A stretch of 21,446 nucleotides of DNA from Saccoglossus kowalevskii (Eukaryota; Hemichordata; Enteropneusta; Harrimaniidae). A model generated the notes under the pieces. That model saw nothing but the letters and a program-made list of their open reading frames with translations. It had not been told where the DNA came from and made no database searches. The DNA lies in the NCBI RefSeq assembly GCF_000003605.2, contig NW_003155713.1, forward strand, positions 1 through 21,446. The letters are read 5' to 3'. Of the stretch, positions 8,022 to 17,053 are shown piece by piece. Numbering within the stretch: the stretch's first letter is position 1; every line of letters begins with the position of its first letter. The position numbers and the translations under genes are program-made.

Positions 8022-8133
8022 TTCCCCAGGTGAGGCTCGAACTCACAACCTCCGCATTACTCAGTAACAGAGCAGTACTGCCATATAAGTACGGCGCGCT
8101 AACCGATTACCGCTAACCGCTAACCACTGGGGA
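8022..8133 (-). pseudogene. tRNA-Ile(UAU) disrupted by D-arm insertion, unit 5
   Basis: The D-arm bases corresponding to GTGC on plus are replaced by ACCGCTAACCGCTAAC, a net gain of 12 bp made of tandem CCGCTAA-like copies of the neighbouring CGCTAACCG. This destroys the D stem and the Pol III A box. The rest of the tRNA, including intron and B box, matches unit 1. Confidence 0.88.
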
Positions 8134-8232
8134 AGATGAAACAAACAATTGAGTGCACTTTCAATAGTATAACCGCATTTTGTTCAATACAACTTGCGTC
8201 AGAAATCTCGTGGAATTTTAATATTAGTTCTC

Positions 8233-8238
8233 TTTATT
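8233..8238 (-). terminator. Poly(A) signal AATAAA, unit 5
   Basis: AATAAA on the minus strand 38 bp past the forkhead stop. Confidence 0.6.
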
Positions 8239-8276
8239 CAAATTTGACGCTTCATATATAATTGTACGAATATAAG

Positions 8277-9170
8277 TTAAAAGTAATACATATACAGAAC
8301 AAATCCACTCACACGTAGCTGATATTTAGCAGCACGGTTTATTATTAAAACTTTCTTGAAACTGTGGATAATACAAAATGACTCGAATTGAAGATATCTG
8401 ACTACTTGCATTGAAAGATTGGCCAGGAATGTCACGCGCAGTGTCTTTTGTGACATTACTAACAATACGTCCAACACGTTTAATCCTTTATTGTCCGATA
8501 CATCACAGTGGCCGGCTTTTCGTTTCGACTGACAACGTAGTATTTTGGCAATACTAAAGTCACTAAACTGTTTTCCGTTTACATGTCCTTCTTGTGTTCT
8601 CTCGCTATGTGTAATCGAGGAAACGTAATTTGGCGTCTGTTTCTTGCATGACTCCACCGACGACGGCGTGCTTTCAGGTTTATATCGCGCAATATAATCC
8701 TCGTTCGCGTGGCTGTTAGTTGTTATAAACTCGTGGTTATTGGATTTCTTATATCCTCGACGACGGTGGCGGAAGTCGCTTTCAGCAAACATTTCTTTCC
8801 AACCCTTTGCTAGTCTCCAGAAATGACCGTGAGTCAGGTCCTGTATACTACGAGGACTCTTGATGAAGCAATTGTTCAAAGAGAGGTTATGACGGATTGA
8901 ATTCTTCCAGCCAGGGCTCGTCACACGATAATACGGAAAAGTTGTCTCTATATAGCGGTAGATATCTTTCAATGTAGCCCTCTGTTTCGCGTATGACCTT
9001 AGAGCCAAGACGATAAGTGCTACGAAGCTATACGGCGGTCGGTCTATGCATGACAATGTACTGTGAGAGTTAAAAATACTGGTATACGGTGGATTGGCAT
9101 ACATATGCTGCGTGCGTGAGTAAATATCTGCAGCATACATTAAGTTACCTCTTGGAGTGTGCATCGTCAT
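8277..9170 (-). CDS. Forkhead transcription factor, long-tail copy, unit 5
   Basis: A 297-residue frame from ATG 9168-9170, predicted to give the same protein as unit 6. It has the canonical His-type helix 3 (SIRHNLSLN), a complete wing, and the basic RHRRRGYKK stretch. It shares with units 1 and 6 the one-base-shorter T run (CCTTTATT near 8485) and so the alternative tail ending VLYMYYF. N-terminal differences from unit 1 include HTPRG for HNPRG. Its neighbouring tRNA is broken, so gene and tRNA integrity are not linked in this unit. Confidence 0.93.
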   Translation of the reverse strand: MTMHTPRGNLMYAADIYSRTQHMYANPPYTSIFNSHSTLSCIDRPPYSFVALIVLALRSYAKQRATLKDIYRYIETTFPYYRVTSPGWKNSIRHNLSLNNCFIKSPRSIQDLTHGHFWRLAKGWKEMFAESDFRHRRRGYKKSNNHEFITTNSHANEDYIARYKPESTPSSVESCKKQTPNYVSSITHSERTQEGHVNGKQFSDFSIAKILRCQSKRKAGHCDVSDNKGLNVLDVLLVMSQKTLRVTFLANLSMQVVRYLQFESFCIIHSFKKVLIINRAAKYQLRVSGFVLYMYYF

Positions 9171-9965
9171 CTCGAATGATGTATTTCTTGTGAATTTAAG
9201 AATGGTTTGAATCAACAAGGTAGACCATAAGTCACCTTGAAATCTGCATATTATTCAAAATAACCCAATCAGAGAGCAGGAAAACAAATGCCATTAACCC
9301 CTAATTAAAATACGGCACTTAATGGCGATAATCGAACAAATTCACCTATTGTGTTATCCGTAATATCATGTGCTTCGCACTTTCATAAATATCTCACCTG
9401 TTACATAATCTATATAAAGTGTATTGGGTTATTGTTTTATAGAATGGATAAATGAAATGTAATGTACGTGAAAATTATTGAATATCATTCTTGAAATGAA
9501 CATAGATCATCCGTATTTTCAATTTGCCAATCAGTAAACGATCACAAGATAGCGCCCAAACAGTCTGCTAAACAGCGCCCTCAAAATCGTAAAACTATAT
9601 AACCGTCTTGAGCAAGTCAATGACATTTATTCTTCTGCCTAAATAGTGCATTACCACTTGACGATTTTAGCAGGCTTGGTAAACACTGGGTAAATAAAGT
9701 AAAAAAAAAACAGCACTTCATAGGATTGCATGCAATTATAGTTAGATATATACGTCAGCTGTGATGCAATTTATCCATTTTAATTGAGTCGGGTTAAGCA
9801 GGTCTTTTAACTCAAATTCGACGTATTTTGCGACCATATAAATGGCGATCGATGTCATTTAAATTAGATGAAACTAAATGCTGGAGATTGGATCGCGAAT
9901 GGAATTTGCGATCATAAGTGTTTAAATTCAATTATTCTCCAATTCGTGGATTCAAAACATACTCA
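9171..9965 (-). promoter_or_regulatory. Spacer and putative promoter of forkhead gene 5, FOX sites
   Basis: Type A spacer with CCAATCAG near 9266 and near 9527. FOX heptamers are GTAAACA 9679-9685 and GTAAATA 9690-9696, followed by an A run. TACGTCAGCTG lies near 9750. No coding region seen. Confidence 0.6.
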
Positions 9966-10065
9966 TTCCCCAGGTGAGGCTCGAACTCACAACCTCCGCA
10001 TTACTCAGTAACAGAGCAGTACTGCCATATAAGTACGGCGCGCTAACCGATTGTGCCACTGGGGA
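9966..10065 (-). tRNA. tRNA-Ile(UAU) with intron, unit 6
   Basis: All 100 bases match the unit 1 and unit 2 tRNA: full acceptor, anticodon and T stems, TAT anticodon, 26-nt intron, and TTTT downstream. The D-stem A-C mismatch is also present. Confidence 0.75.
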
Positions 10066-10164
10066 AGATGAAACAAACAATTGAGTGCACTTTCAATAGT
10101 ATAACCGCATTTTGTTCAATACAACTTGCGTCAGAAATCTCGTGGAATTTTAATATTAGTTCTC

Positions 10165-10170
10165 TTTATT
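10165..10170 (-). terminator. Poly(A) signal AATAAA, unit 6
   Basis: AATAAA on the minus strand 38 bp past the forkhead stop. Confidence 0.6.
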
Positions 10171-10208
10171 CAAATTTGACGCTTCATATATAATTGTACG
10201 AATATAAG

Positions 10209-11102
10209 TTAAAAGTAATACATATACAGAACAAATCCACTCACACGTAGCTGATATTTAGCAGCACGGTTTATTATTAAAACTTTCTTGAAACTGTGAA
10301 TAATACAAAATGACTCGAATTGAAGATATCTGACTACTTGCATTGAAAGATTGGCCAGGAATGTCACGCGCAGTGTCTTTTGTGACATTACTAACAATAC
10401 GTCCAACACGTTTAATCCTTTATTGTCCGATACATCACAGTGGCCGGCTTTTCGTTTCGACTGACAACGTAGTATTTTGGCAATACTAAAGTCACTAAAC
10501 TGTTTTCCGTTTACATGTCCTTCTTGTGTTCTCTCGCTATGTGTAATCGAGGAAACGTAATTTGGCGTCTGTTTCTTGCATGACTCCACCGACGACGGCG
10601 TGCTTTCAGGTTTATATCGCGCAATATAATCCTCGTTCGCGTGGCTGTTAGTTGTTATAAACTCGTGGTTATTGGATTTCTTATATCCTCGACGACGGTG
10701 GCGGAAGTCGCTTTCAGCAAACATTTCTTTCCAACCCTTTGCTAGTCTCCAGAAATGACCGTGAGTCAGGTCCTGTATACTACGAGGACTCTTGATGAAG
10801 CAATTGTTCAAAGAGAGGTTATGACGGATTGAATTCTTCCAGCCAGGGCTCGTCACACGATAATACGGAAAAGTTGTCTCTATATAGCGGTAGATATCTT
10901 TCAATGTAGCCCTCTGTTTCGCGTATGACCTTAGAGCCAAGACGATAAGTGCTACGAAGCTATACGGCGGTCGGTCTATGCATGACAATGTACTGTGAGA
11001 GTTGAAAATACTGGTATACGGTGGATTGGCATACATATGCTGCGTGCGTGAGTAAATATCTGCAGCATACATTAAGTTACCTCTTGGAGTGTGCATCGTC
11101 AT
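10209..11102 (-). CDS. Forkhead transcription factor, long-tail copy, unit 6
   Basis: A 297-residue frame from ATG 11100-11102. The protein is identical to that of unit 5. The two nucleotide differences I noticed (GTGAATAAT versus GTGGATAAT near the 3' end, and GTTGAAAAT versus GTTAAAAAT near the 5' end) are both synonymous. It has a complete forkhead domain with His94 and the frameshifted long tail. Together with units 1 and 5 it forms the long-tail class. Confidence 0.93.
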   Translation of the reverse strand: MTMHTPRGNLMYAADIYSRTQHMYANPPYTSIFNSHSTLSCIDRPPYSFVALIVLALRSYAKQRATLKDIYRYIETTFPYYRVTSPGWKNSIRHNLSLNNCFIKSPRSIQDLTHGHFWRLAKGWKEMFAESDFRHRRRGYKKSNNHEFITTNSHANEDYIARYKPESTPSSVESCKKQTPNYVSSITHSERTQEGHVNGKQFSDFSIAKILRCQSKRKAGHCDVSDNKGLNVLDVLLVMSQKTLRVTFLANLSMQVVRYLQFESFCIIHSFKKVLIINRAAKYQLRVSGFVLYMYYF

Positions 11103-11897
11103 CTCGAATGATGTATTTCTTGTGAATTTAAGAATGGTTTGAATCAACAAGGTAGACCATAAGTCACCTTGAAATCTGCATATTATTCAAAATAACCCAA
11201 TCAGAGAGCAGGAAAACAAATGCCATTAACCCCTAATTAAAATACGGCACTTAATGGCGATAATCGAACAAATTCACCTATTGTGTTATCCGTAATATCA
11301 TGTGCTTCGCACTTTCATAAATATCTCACCTGTTACATAATCTATATAAAGTGTATTGGGTTATTGTTTTATAGAATGGATAAATGAAATGTAATGTACG
11401 TGAAAATTATTGAATATCATTCTTGAAATGAACATAGATCATCCGTATTTTCAATTTGCCAATCAGTAAACGATCACAAGATAGCGCCCAAACAGTCTGC
11501 TAAACAGCGCCCTCAAAATCGTAAAACTATATAACCGTCTTGAGCAAGTCAATGACATTTATTCTTCTGCCTAAATAGTGCATTACCACTTGACGATTTT
11601 AGCAGGCTTGGTAAACACTGGGTAAATAAAGTAAAAAAAAACAGCACTTCATAGGATTGCATGCAATTATTGTTAGATATATACGTCAGCTGTGATGCAA
11701 TTTATCCATTTTAATTGAGTCGGGTTAAGCAGGTCTTTTAACTCAAATTCGACGTATTTTGCGACCATATAAATGGCGATCGATGTCATTTAAATTAGAT
11801 GAAACTAAATGCTGGAGATTGGATCGCGAATGGAATTTGCGATTTGGAAATGTTTCGATTCAATTATTCTCCAATTCATGGATTCAAAACATACTCA
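11103..11897 (-). promoter_or_regulatory. Spacer and putative promoter of forkhead gene 6, FOX sites
   Basis: Nearly identical to the preceding spacer until about 11840, where it changes to type B. FOX heptamers are GTAAACA 11611-11617 and GTAAATA 11622-11628. CCAATCAG occurs near 11198 and 11459, and TACGTCAGCTG near 11682. No coding region seen. Confidence 0.6.
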
Positions 11898-11997
11898 TTC
11901 CCCAGATGAGGCTCGAACTCACAACCTCCGCATTACTCAGTAACAGAGCAGTACTGCCATATAAGTACGGCGCGCTAACCGATTGTGCCACTGGGGA
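11898..11997 (-). tRNA. tRNA-Ile(UAU) with intron, unit 7
   Basis: Same as unit 1 except for C65 to T, which turns the outer T-stem pair into a G-U wobble and is tolerable. Anticodon TAT, intron and TTTT terminator are intact. Confidence 0.72.
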
Positions 11998-12096
11998 AGA
12001 TGAAACAACTAATTGAGTGCACTTTCAATAGGATAACCGCATTTTGTTCAATACAACTTGCGTCAGAAATATCGTGGAATTTTAATATTAGTTCTC

Positions 12097-12102
12097 TTTA
12101 TT
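12097..12102 (-). terminator. Poly(A) signal AATAAA, unit 7
   Basis: AATAAA on the minus strand about 107 bp past the forkhead 7 stop. Confidence 0.55.
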
Positions 12103-12208
12103 TAAATTTGACGGTTCATATATAATTGTACGAATATAAGTTAAAAGTAATACATATACAGAACAAATCCACTCACACGTAGCTGATATTTAGCAGCACG
12201 GTTTATTA

Positions 12209-13036
12209 TTAAAACTTTCTTGAAACTGGTGGATAATACAAAATGACTCGACTTGAAGAAATCTGACTACTTGCATTGAGAGATTGGCCAGGAATGTCAC
12301 GCGCAGTGTCTTTCGTGTCATTACGAACAATACGTCCAATGTGTTTAATCCTTTTATTGTCCGATACATCACAGTGGCCGGCTTTTCGTTTCGACTGACA
12401 ACGTAGTATTTTTGCAATACTAAAGTCACTAAATTGTGTTCCGTTTACATGTCTTTCTTGTGTTCTCTCGCTACGTGTAATCGAGGAAACGTAATTTGGC
12501 GTATGTTTCTTGCATGACTCCACCGACGACGACGTTCTTTCAGGTTTATATCGGGCAATATAATCCTCGTTCGCTTGGCTGTTCGTTGTTATAAACTCGT
12601 GGTTATTGGAATTCTTATATCCTCGACGACGGCGGCGGAAGTCGCTTTCAGAAAACATTTCTTTCCAACCCTCCGCTAGTCTCCAGAAATGACCGTGAGT
12701 CAGGTCATGTATATTACGAGGACTCTTGATGAAGCAATTGTTTACAGAGAGGTTTTGACGGATTGAATTCTTCCAGCCAGGGCTCTTCACCCGATAATAC
12801 GGAAGAGTTGTCTCTATATAGCGGTAGATATCTTTCAATGTAGCCCTCTGTTCCGCGTTTGACCTTATAGCCAAGACGATAAGTGCTACGAAGCTATACG
12901 GCGGTCGGTCTACGCATGACAATGTACTGTGAGAGTTGAAATTACTGGTATACGGTGGATTGGCATACATATGCTGTATGCGTGAGTAAACATCTGCAGC
13001 ATACATTACGTTACCTCTTGGATTGTGCATCGTCAT
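12209..13036 (-). CDS. Forkhead transcription factor with Gln in the recognition helix, unit 7
   Basis: A 275-residue intact frame from ATG 13034-13036. The domain is complete, but helix 3 is NSIRQNLSVN: the His that contacts bases in forkhead-DNA complexes is Gln (codon 12755-12757, CAA). Other domain changes against unit 1 include SNAEQ for SYAKQ, PYYRVK for PYYRVT, and PRNIHD for PRSIQD. The tail is the majority frame ending PPVSRKF. The cluster FRRRRRGYKN remains basic. This is the only copy in the window with the Gln-type domain and an undamaged full frame, so it is the best test of whether the variant is functional. Confidence 0.92.
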   Translation of the reverse strand: MTMHNPRGNVMYAADVYSRIQHMYANPPYTSNFNSHSTLSCVDRPPYSFVALIVLAIRSNAEQRATLKDIYRYIETTLPYYRVKSPGWKNSIRQNLSVNNCFIKSPRNIHDLTHGHFWRLAEGWKEMFSESDFRRRRRGYKNSNNHEFITTNSQANEDYIARYKPERTSSSVESCKKHTPNYVSSITRSERTQERHVNGTQFSDFSIAKILRCQSKRKAGHCDVSDNKRIKHIGRIVRNDTKDTARDIPGQSLNASSQISSSRVILYYPPVSRKF

Positions 13037-13834
13037 CTCGAATGATGTATTTTTTGTGAATTTAAGAATGGTTTGAGTCAACAAGGTAGACCTTAAGTAA
13101 CCTTGAAATCGGCATATTATTCAAAATAACCCAATCAGAGAGCAGGAAATCAAATGCCATTAACCCCTAATTACAATCAGCACTTATTGGCGATAATCGA
13201 ACAAATTCACCTATTGTGATATCCGTAATAACATGTGCTTCGCACTTTCATAAATACATCACCTGTTACATAATCTATATAAAGTGTATTGGGTTATTGT
13301 TTTATAGCATGCATAAATGAAATGTAATGTACGTGAAAATTATTGAATGTCATTCATGAAATGAGCATAGATCATTCGTGATTTCAATATGGCAATCAGT
13401 AAACGATCACAAGATGGCGCTCCAACAAACAGTCTGCTTAACAGCGCCCTCAAAATCGTAGAATTATATAACCCTCTTAAGCAAGTCAATGACATCTATT
13501 ATTCTACCTGAATAATGCATCACCACTGGACGTTTTTAGCAGGCTTTGTAAACACTGGGTAAATAAATAAGTAAAAAAACAGCACTTCACAGGATTGCAA
13601 GCAATTATCGTTAGATTTATACGTCAGCTGTGATGCCATTTATCCATTGAATCGGGTTAATCAGGTGTTTAACTCAAATTCGACGTATTTGCAATTTTGT
13701 GACCATAAAAATGGCGATCGATGTCATTTAAATTAGATGAAATCAATGCTAGAGATTGGATTGCGAATGGAATTTGCGATTTGGAAATGTTTCGATTCAA
13801 TTATTCTCCAATTCGTGGATCCAAAACATACTCA
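13037..13834 (-). promoter_or_regulatory. Spacer and putative promoter of forkhead gene 7, FOX-site cluster
   Basis: Type B spacer with CCAATCAG near 13132; the second CCAAT box is mutated to GGCAATCAG near 13390. FOX heptamers are GTAAACA 13548-13554, GTAAATA 13559-13565 and an overlapping ATAAATA. TACGTCAGCTG lies near 13621. No coding region seen. Confidence 0.58.
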
Positions 13835-13933
13835 TTCCACAGGTGAGGCTCGAACTCACAATCTCCGCATTACTCAGTAACAGAGCAGTACTGCCATATA
13901 AGTAGGGCATTCTAACCGATTGTGCCACGGGGA
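13835..13933 (-). pseudogene. Degenerate tRNA-Ile(UAU), unit 8
   Basis: One base is missing in the 5' acceptor strand (CACGGGGA on plus instead of CACTGGGGA). The 3' strand also carries the T69 mismatch, and the D-stem 3' side is changed (GCATTCTAACC on plus). Acceptor and D stems no longer pair properly. The intron and B box remain recognisable. Confidence 0.85.
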
Positions 13934-14032
13934 AGATGAAACAACCAATTGAGTACACTTTCAATAGGATAACCGCATTCTGTTCAATACAACTTGCGTC
14001 AGAAATATCGTGGAATTTTAATATTAGTTCTC

Positions 14033-14038
14033 TTTATT
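14033..14038 (-). terminator. Poly(A) signal AATAAA, unit 8
   Basis: AATAAA on the minus strand retained behind a pseudogene copy. Confidence 0.4.
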
Positions 14039-14145
14039 TTGAATTTGACGGTTCATATATAATAGCTCGAATATAAGTTAAAAGTAATACATATACAGAA
14101 TAAATACACTCATACGTAGCTGATATTTAGCAGCACGGTTTATTA

Positions 14146-14972
14146 TTAAAACTTTCTTGAAACTGGTGGGTAATACAAAATGACTCGAATTGAAGATATC
14201 TGACTACTTGCATTGAAAGATTGGCCAGGAATGTCGCGCCCAGTGTCTTTTGTGTCATTACAAACAATACGTCCAACATGTTTAATCCTTTTATTGTCCG
14301 ATACATCACAGAGGCCGGCTTTTCGTTTCGACTGACAGCATTGTATTTTGGCAATACTAAAGTCACTGAACTGTTTTCCGTTTACATGTCTTTCTTGTGT
14401 TCTCTCGCTACGTGTAATCGAGGAAACGTAATTTGGCGTATGTTTCTTGCATGACTCCATCGACGACGACGTGCTTTCAGGTTTATATCGAACAATATAA
14501 TCCTCGTTCGCTTGGCTGTTCGTTGTTATAAACTAGTGGTTATTGGATTTCTTATATCCTCGACGACGGCGGCGGAAGTCGCTTTCAGAAAACATTTCTT
14601 TCCAACCCTCTGCTAGTCTCCAGAAATGACCGTGAGTCAGGTCATGTATACTACTAGGACTCTTGATGAAGCAATTGTTTTAAGAGAGGTTTTGACGGTT
14701 TGAATTCTTCCAGCCAGGTTCTTCACCCGATCATACGAAAAAGTTGTCTCTATATAGCGGTAGATATCTTTCAATGTAGCCCTCTGTTCCGCGTTTGACC
14801 TTATAGCCCAAACGATAAGTGCTACGAAGCTATACGGCGGTCGGTCTACGCATGACAATGTACTGTGAGAGTTGAAATTACTGGTATACGGTGGATTGGC
14901 ATACATATGCTGTATGCGTGAGTAAACATCTGCAGCATACACTACGTTACCTCTTGGATTGTGCATCGTCAT
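14146..14972 (-). pseudogene. Forkhead pseudogene, unit 8
   Basis: ATG 14970-14972 opens the normal N-terminus through TLKDIYRYIE. Then CCAGGTTCTTCAC (near 14717), one base short, shifts the frame just before helix 3, and the read ends at 14637. Further on, CTA at 14533-14535 gives an in-frame TAG in the conserved NHEF segment. The underlying helix 3 was of the Gln type (TTTTGACGG) with an extra substitution. The C-terminal frame from 14460 to 14146 is still open but lacks the domain. The combination of frameshift and nonsense makes function unlikely. Confidence 0.92.
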
Positions 14973-15751
14973 CTCGAATGATGTATTTTTTGTGAATTTA
15001 AGAATGGTTTGAGTCAACAAGGTAGAACTTAAGTCACCTTGAAATCTGCATATTATTCAAAAGAACCCAATCAGAGAGCAGGAAATCAAATGCCATTAAC
15101 CCCTAATTACAATCAGCACTTATTGGCGATAATCGAACAAATTCACCTATTGTGATATCCGTAATAACATGTGCTTCGCACTTTCATAAATATCTCACCT
15201 GTTACATAATCTATATAAAGTGTATTGGGTTATTGTTTTATAGCATGCATAAATGAAATGTAATGTACGTGAAAATTATTGAATGTCATTCATGAAATGA
15301 GCATAGATCATCCGTGATTTCAATATGCCAATCAGTAAACGATCACAAGATGGCGCTCCAACAAACAGTCTGCTTAACAGCGCCCTCAAAATCGTAGAAT
15401 TATATAACCGTCTTAAGCAAGTCTATGACATCTATTCTTCTACCTGAATAATGCTTCACCACTGGACGTTTTTAGCAGGCTTTGTAAACACTGGGTAAAT
15501 AAATAAGTAAAAACAACACTTCACAGGATTGCATGCAATTATCGTTAGATTTATACGTCAGCTGTGATGCCATTTATCCATTTTAATTGAGTCGGGTTAA
15601 GCAGGTGTTTAACTCAAATTCGACGTATTTGCAATTTTGCGACCATATAAATAGCGATCGATGTCATTTAAATTAGATAAAACTAAATGCTGGAGATTTG
15701 GAAATGTTTCGATTCCATTATTCTCCAATTCGTGGATCCAAAACATACTCA
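14973..15751 (-). promoter_or_regulatory. Spacer upstream of pseudogene 8, FOX-site cluster
   Basis: CCAATCAG near 15069 and before GTAAACG near 15329. FOX heptamers are GTAAACA 15484-15490, GTAAATA 15495-15501 and an overlapping ATAAATA. TACGTCAGCTG lies near 15555. Near 15695 the WRLDREWN-equivalent DNA stretch seen in other units is shortened (GGAGATTTGGAAATG). No coding region seen. Confidence 0.5.
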
Positions 15752-15851
15752 TTCCAGAGGTGAGGCTCGAACTCACAACCTTCGCATTACTCAGTAACAG
15801 AGCAGTACTGCCATATAAGTAGGGCGCTCTAACCGATTGTGCCACTGCGGA
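15752..15851 (-). pseudogene. Degenerate tRNA-Ile(UAU), unit 9
   Basis: Length 100 is preserved but pairing is damaged: acceptor TCCGCAG/CTCTGGA has a C5-C68 mismatch and a G-U pair, the D stem gains A12-A23, and the anticodon stem CCCTA/TGCGA has two mismatches. The anticodon TAT and the intron are still readable. Confidence 0.82.
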
Positions 15852-15950
15852 AGATGAAACAACCCATTGAGTGCACTTTCAATAGGATAACCGCATTTTG
15901 TTTAATTCAACTTGCGTCAGAAATGTCGTGGAATTTTAATATTAGTTCTC

Positions 15951-15956
15951 TTTATT
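15951..15956 (-). terminator. Poly(A) signal AATAAA, unit 9, distal copy
   Basis: Part of the duplicated flank: the copy farther from the forkhead 9 gene. Confidence 0.35.
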
Positions 15957-15978
15957 TTAAATTTGACGTTTCATATAT

Positions 15979-16018
15979 AATATAAGTACGGCGCGCTAAC
16001 CGATTGTGCCACTGGGGA
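15979..16018 (-). pseudogene. tRNA-Ile(UAU) 5' half
   Basis: Isolated 5' half from acceptor TCCCCAG through D arm, CCGTA and the anticodon loop (TTATA), with no 3' half. It has the A box but no B box, so autonomous Pol III transcription is not expected. Confidence 0.85.
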
Positions 16019-16117
16019 AGATGAAACAACCAATTGAGTACACTTTCAATAGGATAACCGCATTTTGTTCAATACAACTTGCGTCAGAAATATCGTGGAA
16101 TTTTAATATTAGTTCTC

Positions 16118-16123
16118 TTTATT
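16118..16123 (-). terminator. Poly(A) signal AATAAA, unit 9, proximal copy
   Basis: The duplicated copy adjacent to the forkhead 9 pseudogene. Confidence 0.4.
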
Positions 16124-16230
16124 TTGAATTTGACGGTTCATATATAATTGCTCGAATATAAGTTAAAAGTAATACATATACAGAACAAATACACTCATAC
16201 GTAGCTGATATTAAGCAGCACGGTTTATTA

Positions 16231-17053
16231 TTAAAGCTTTCTTGAAACTGGTGGATAATACTAAATGACTCGACTTGAAGAAATCTGACTACTCGCATTG
16301 AAAGATTGGCCAGGAATGTCACGCGCAGAGTCTTTTGTGTCATTACGAACAATACGTCCAGCATGTTTAATCGTTTTATTGTCCGATACATCACAGTGGC
16401 CGGCTTTTCGTTTCTACTGACAGCGTAGTATTTTGGCAATACTAAAGTCACTGAACTGTTTTCCGTTTACATGTCTTTCTTGTGTTCTCTCGCTACGTGT
16501 AATCGAGGAAACGTAATTTGGCGTATGTTTCTTGCATGACTCCACCGACGACGACGTGCTTTCAGGTTTATAACGGGTAATATAATCCTCGTTCGCTTGG
16601 CTGTTCGTTGTTATAAACTCGTGGTTATTGGATTTCTTATATCCTCGACGACGGCGGCGGATGTCGCTTTCTGAAAACATTTCTTTCCAACCCTCTGCTA
16701 GTCTCCAGAAATGACCGTGAGTCAGTCATGTATACTACGAGACTCTGATGAAGCAATTGTTCAAAGAGAGGTTTTGACGGATTGATTTCTTCCAGCAAGG
16801 GCTCTCTCACGATAATACGGAAAAGTGTCTCTATATAGCGGTAGATATCTTTCAATGTAGCCCTCTGTTCAGCGTATGACCTTATAGCCAAGACGATAAG
16901 TGCTACGAAGCTATACGGCGGTCGGTCTATGCATGACAATCTATTGTGAGAGTTGAAATTACTGGTATACGGTGGATTGGCATACATATGCTGTGTGCGT
17001 GAGTAAATATCTGCAGCATACATTAAGTTACCTCTTGGATTGTGCATCGTCAT
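16231..17053 (-). pseudogene. Forkhead pseudogene, unit 9
   Basis: ATG 17051-17053 opens normally through IYRYIET. Then several short losses follow within about 100 bp: AAAAGTGTCTC (near 16826), CTCTCTCACG (near 16805), GAGACTCTGATG (near 16742) and GAGTCAGTCATG (near 16724). These scramble the frame through helix 3 and the wing. A CTA at 16414-16416 gives TAG in the conserved CQSKRK segment. The underlying helix 3 is of the Gln type. The homologous stop position is 16231. Confidence 0.92.

Larger units (their letters stand above)
7299..9245 (-). repeat. Array unit 5 (complete, mosaic)
   Basis: The first ~340 bases match units 8 and 9 (GAATGTCATTCATGAAATGAGCAT). From about 7639 onward the unit switches to type A and is almost identical to unit 6. 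The extra length comes partly from a 12-bp net insertion inside the tRNA. Confidence 0.94.
9246..11177 (-). repeat. Array unit 6 (complete)
   Basis: Complete type A unit of 1932 bp. It is nearly identical to unit 5 through the tRNA flank and the forkhead gene; I saw two differences in the gene body. This indicates recent duplication or homogenisation. Confidence 0.95.
11178..13111 (-). repeat. Array unit 7 (complete, mosaic)
   Basis: The spacer (11178 to about 11840) is type A and nearly identical to unit 6. From GATTTGGAAATG (about 11841) onward the unit is type B and carries the Gln-type forkhead gene, so a recombination switch point lies just before the tRNA. Confidence 0.94.
13112..15047 (-). 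repeat. Array unit 8 (complete, decayed)
   Basis: Type B unit of 1936 bp in which both the tRNA and the forkhead gene are damaged. It shares the GAATGTCATTCATG spacer variant with units 5 and 9. Confidence 0.94.
15979..16145 (-). repeat. Internal partial duplication in unit 9 (tRNA 5' half plus flank)
   Basis: At about 15980 the sequence leaves the flank (TTTCATATATAA) and re-enters the tRNA at TATAAGTACGGCGCGC, then repeats the tRNA-to-gene flank. The shared TATAA at the junction suggests microhomology. The second copy differs from the first and resembles unit 8 (CAACCAATTGAGTACAC, TTTATTTTGAATTTGACGG), so the duplication joined two different units rather than copying locally. Confidence 0.88.
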
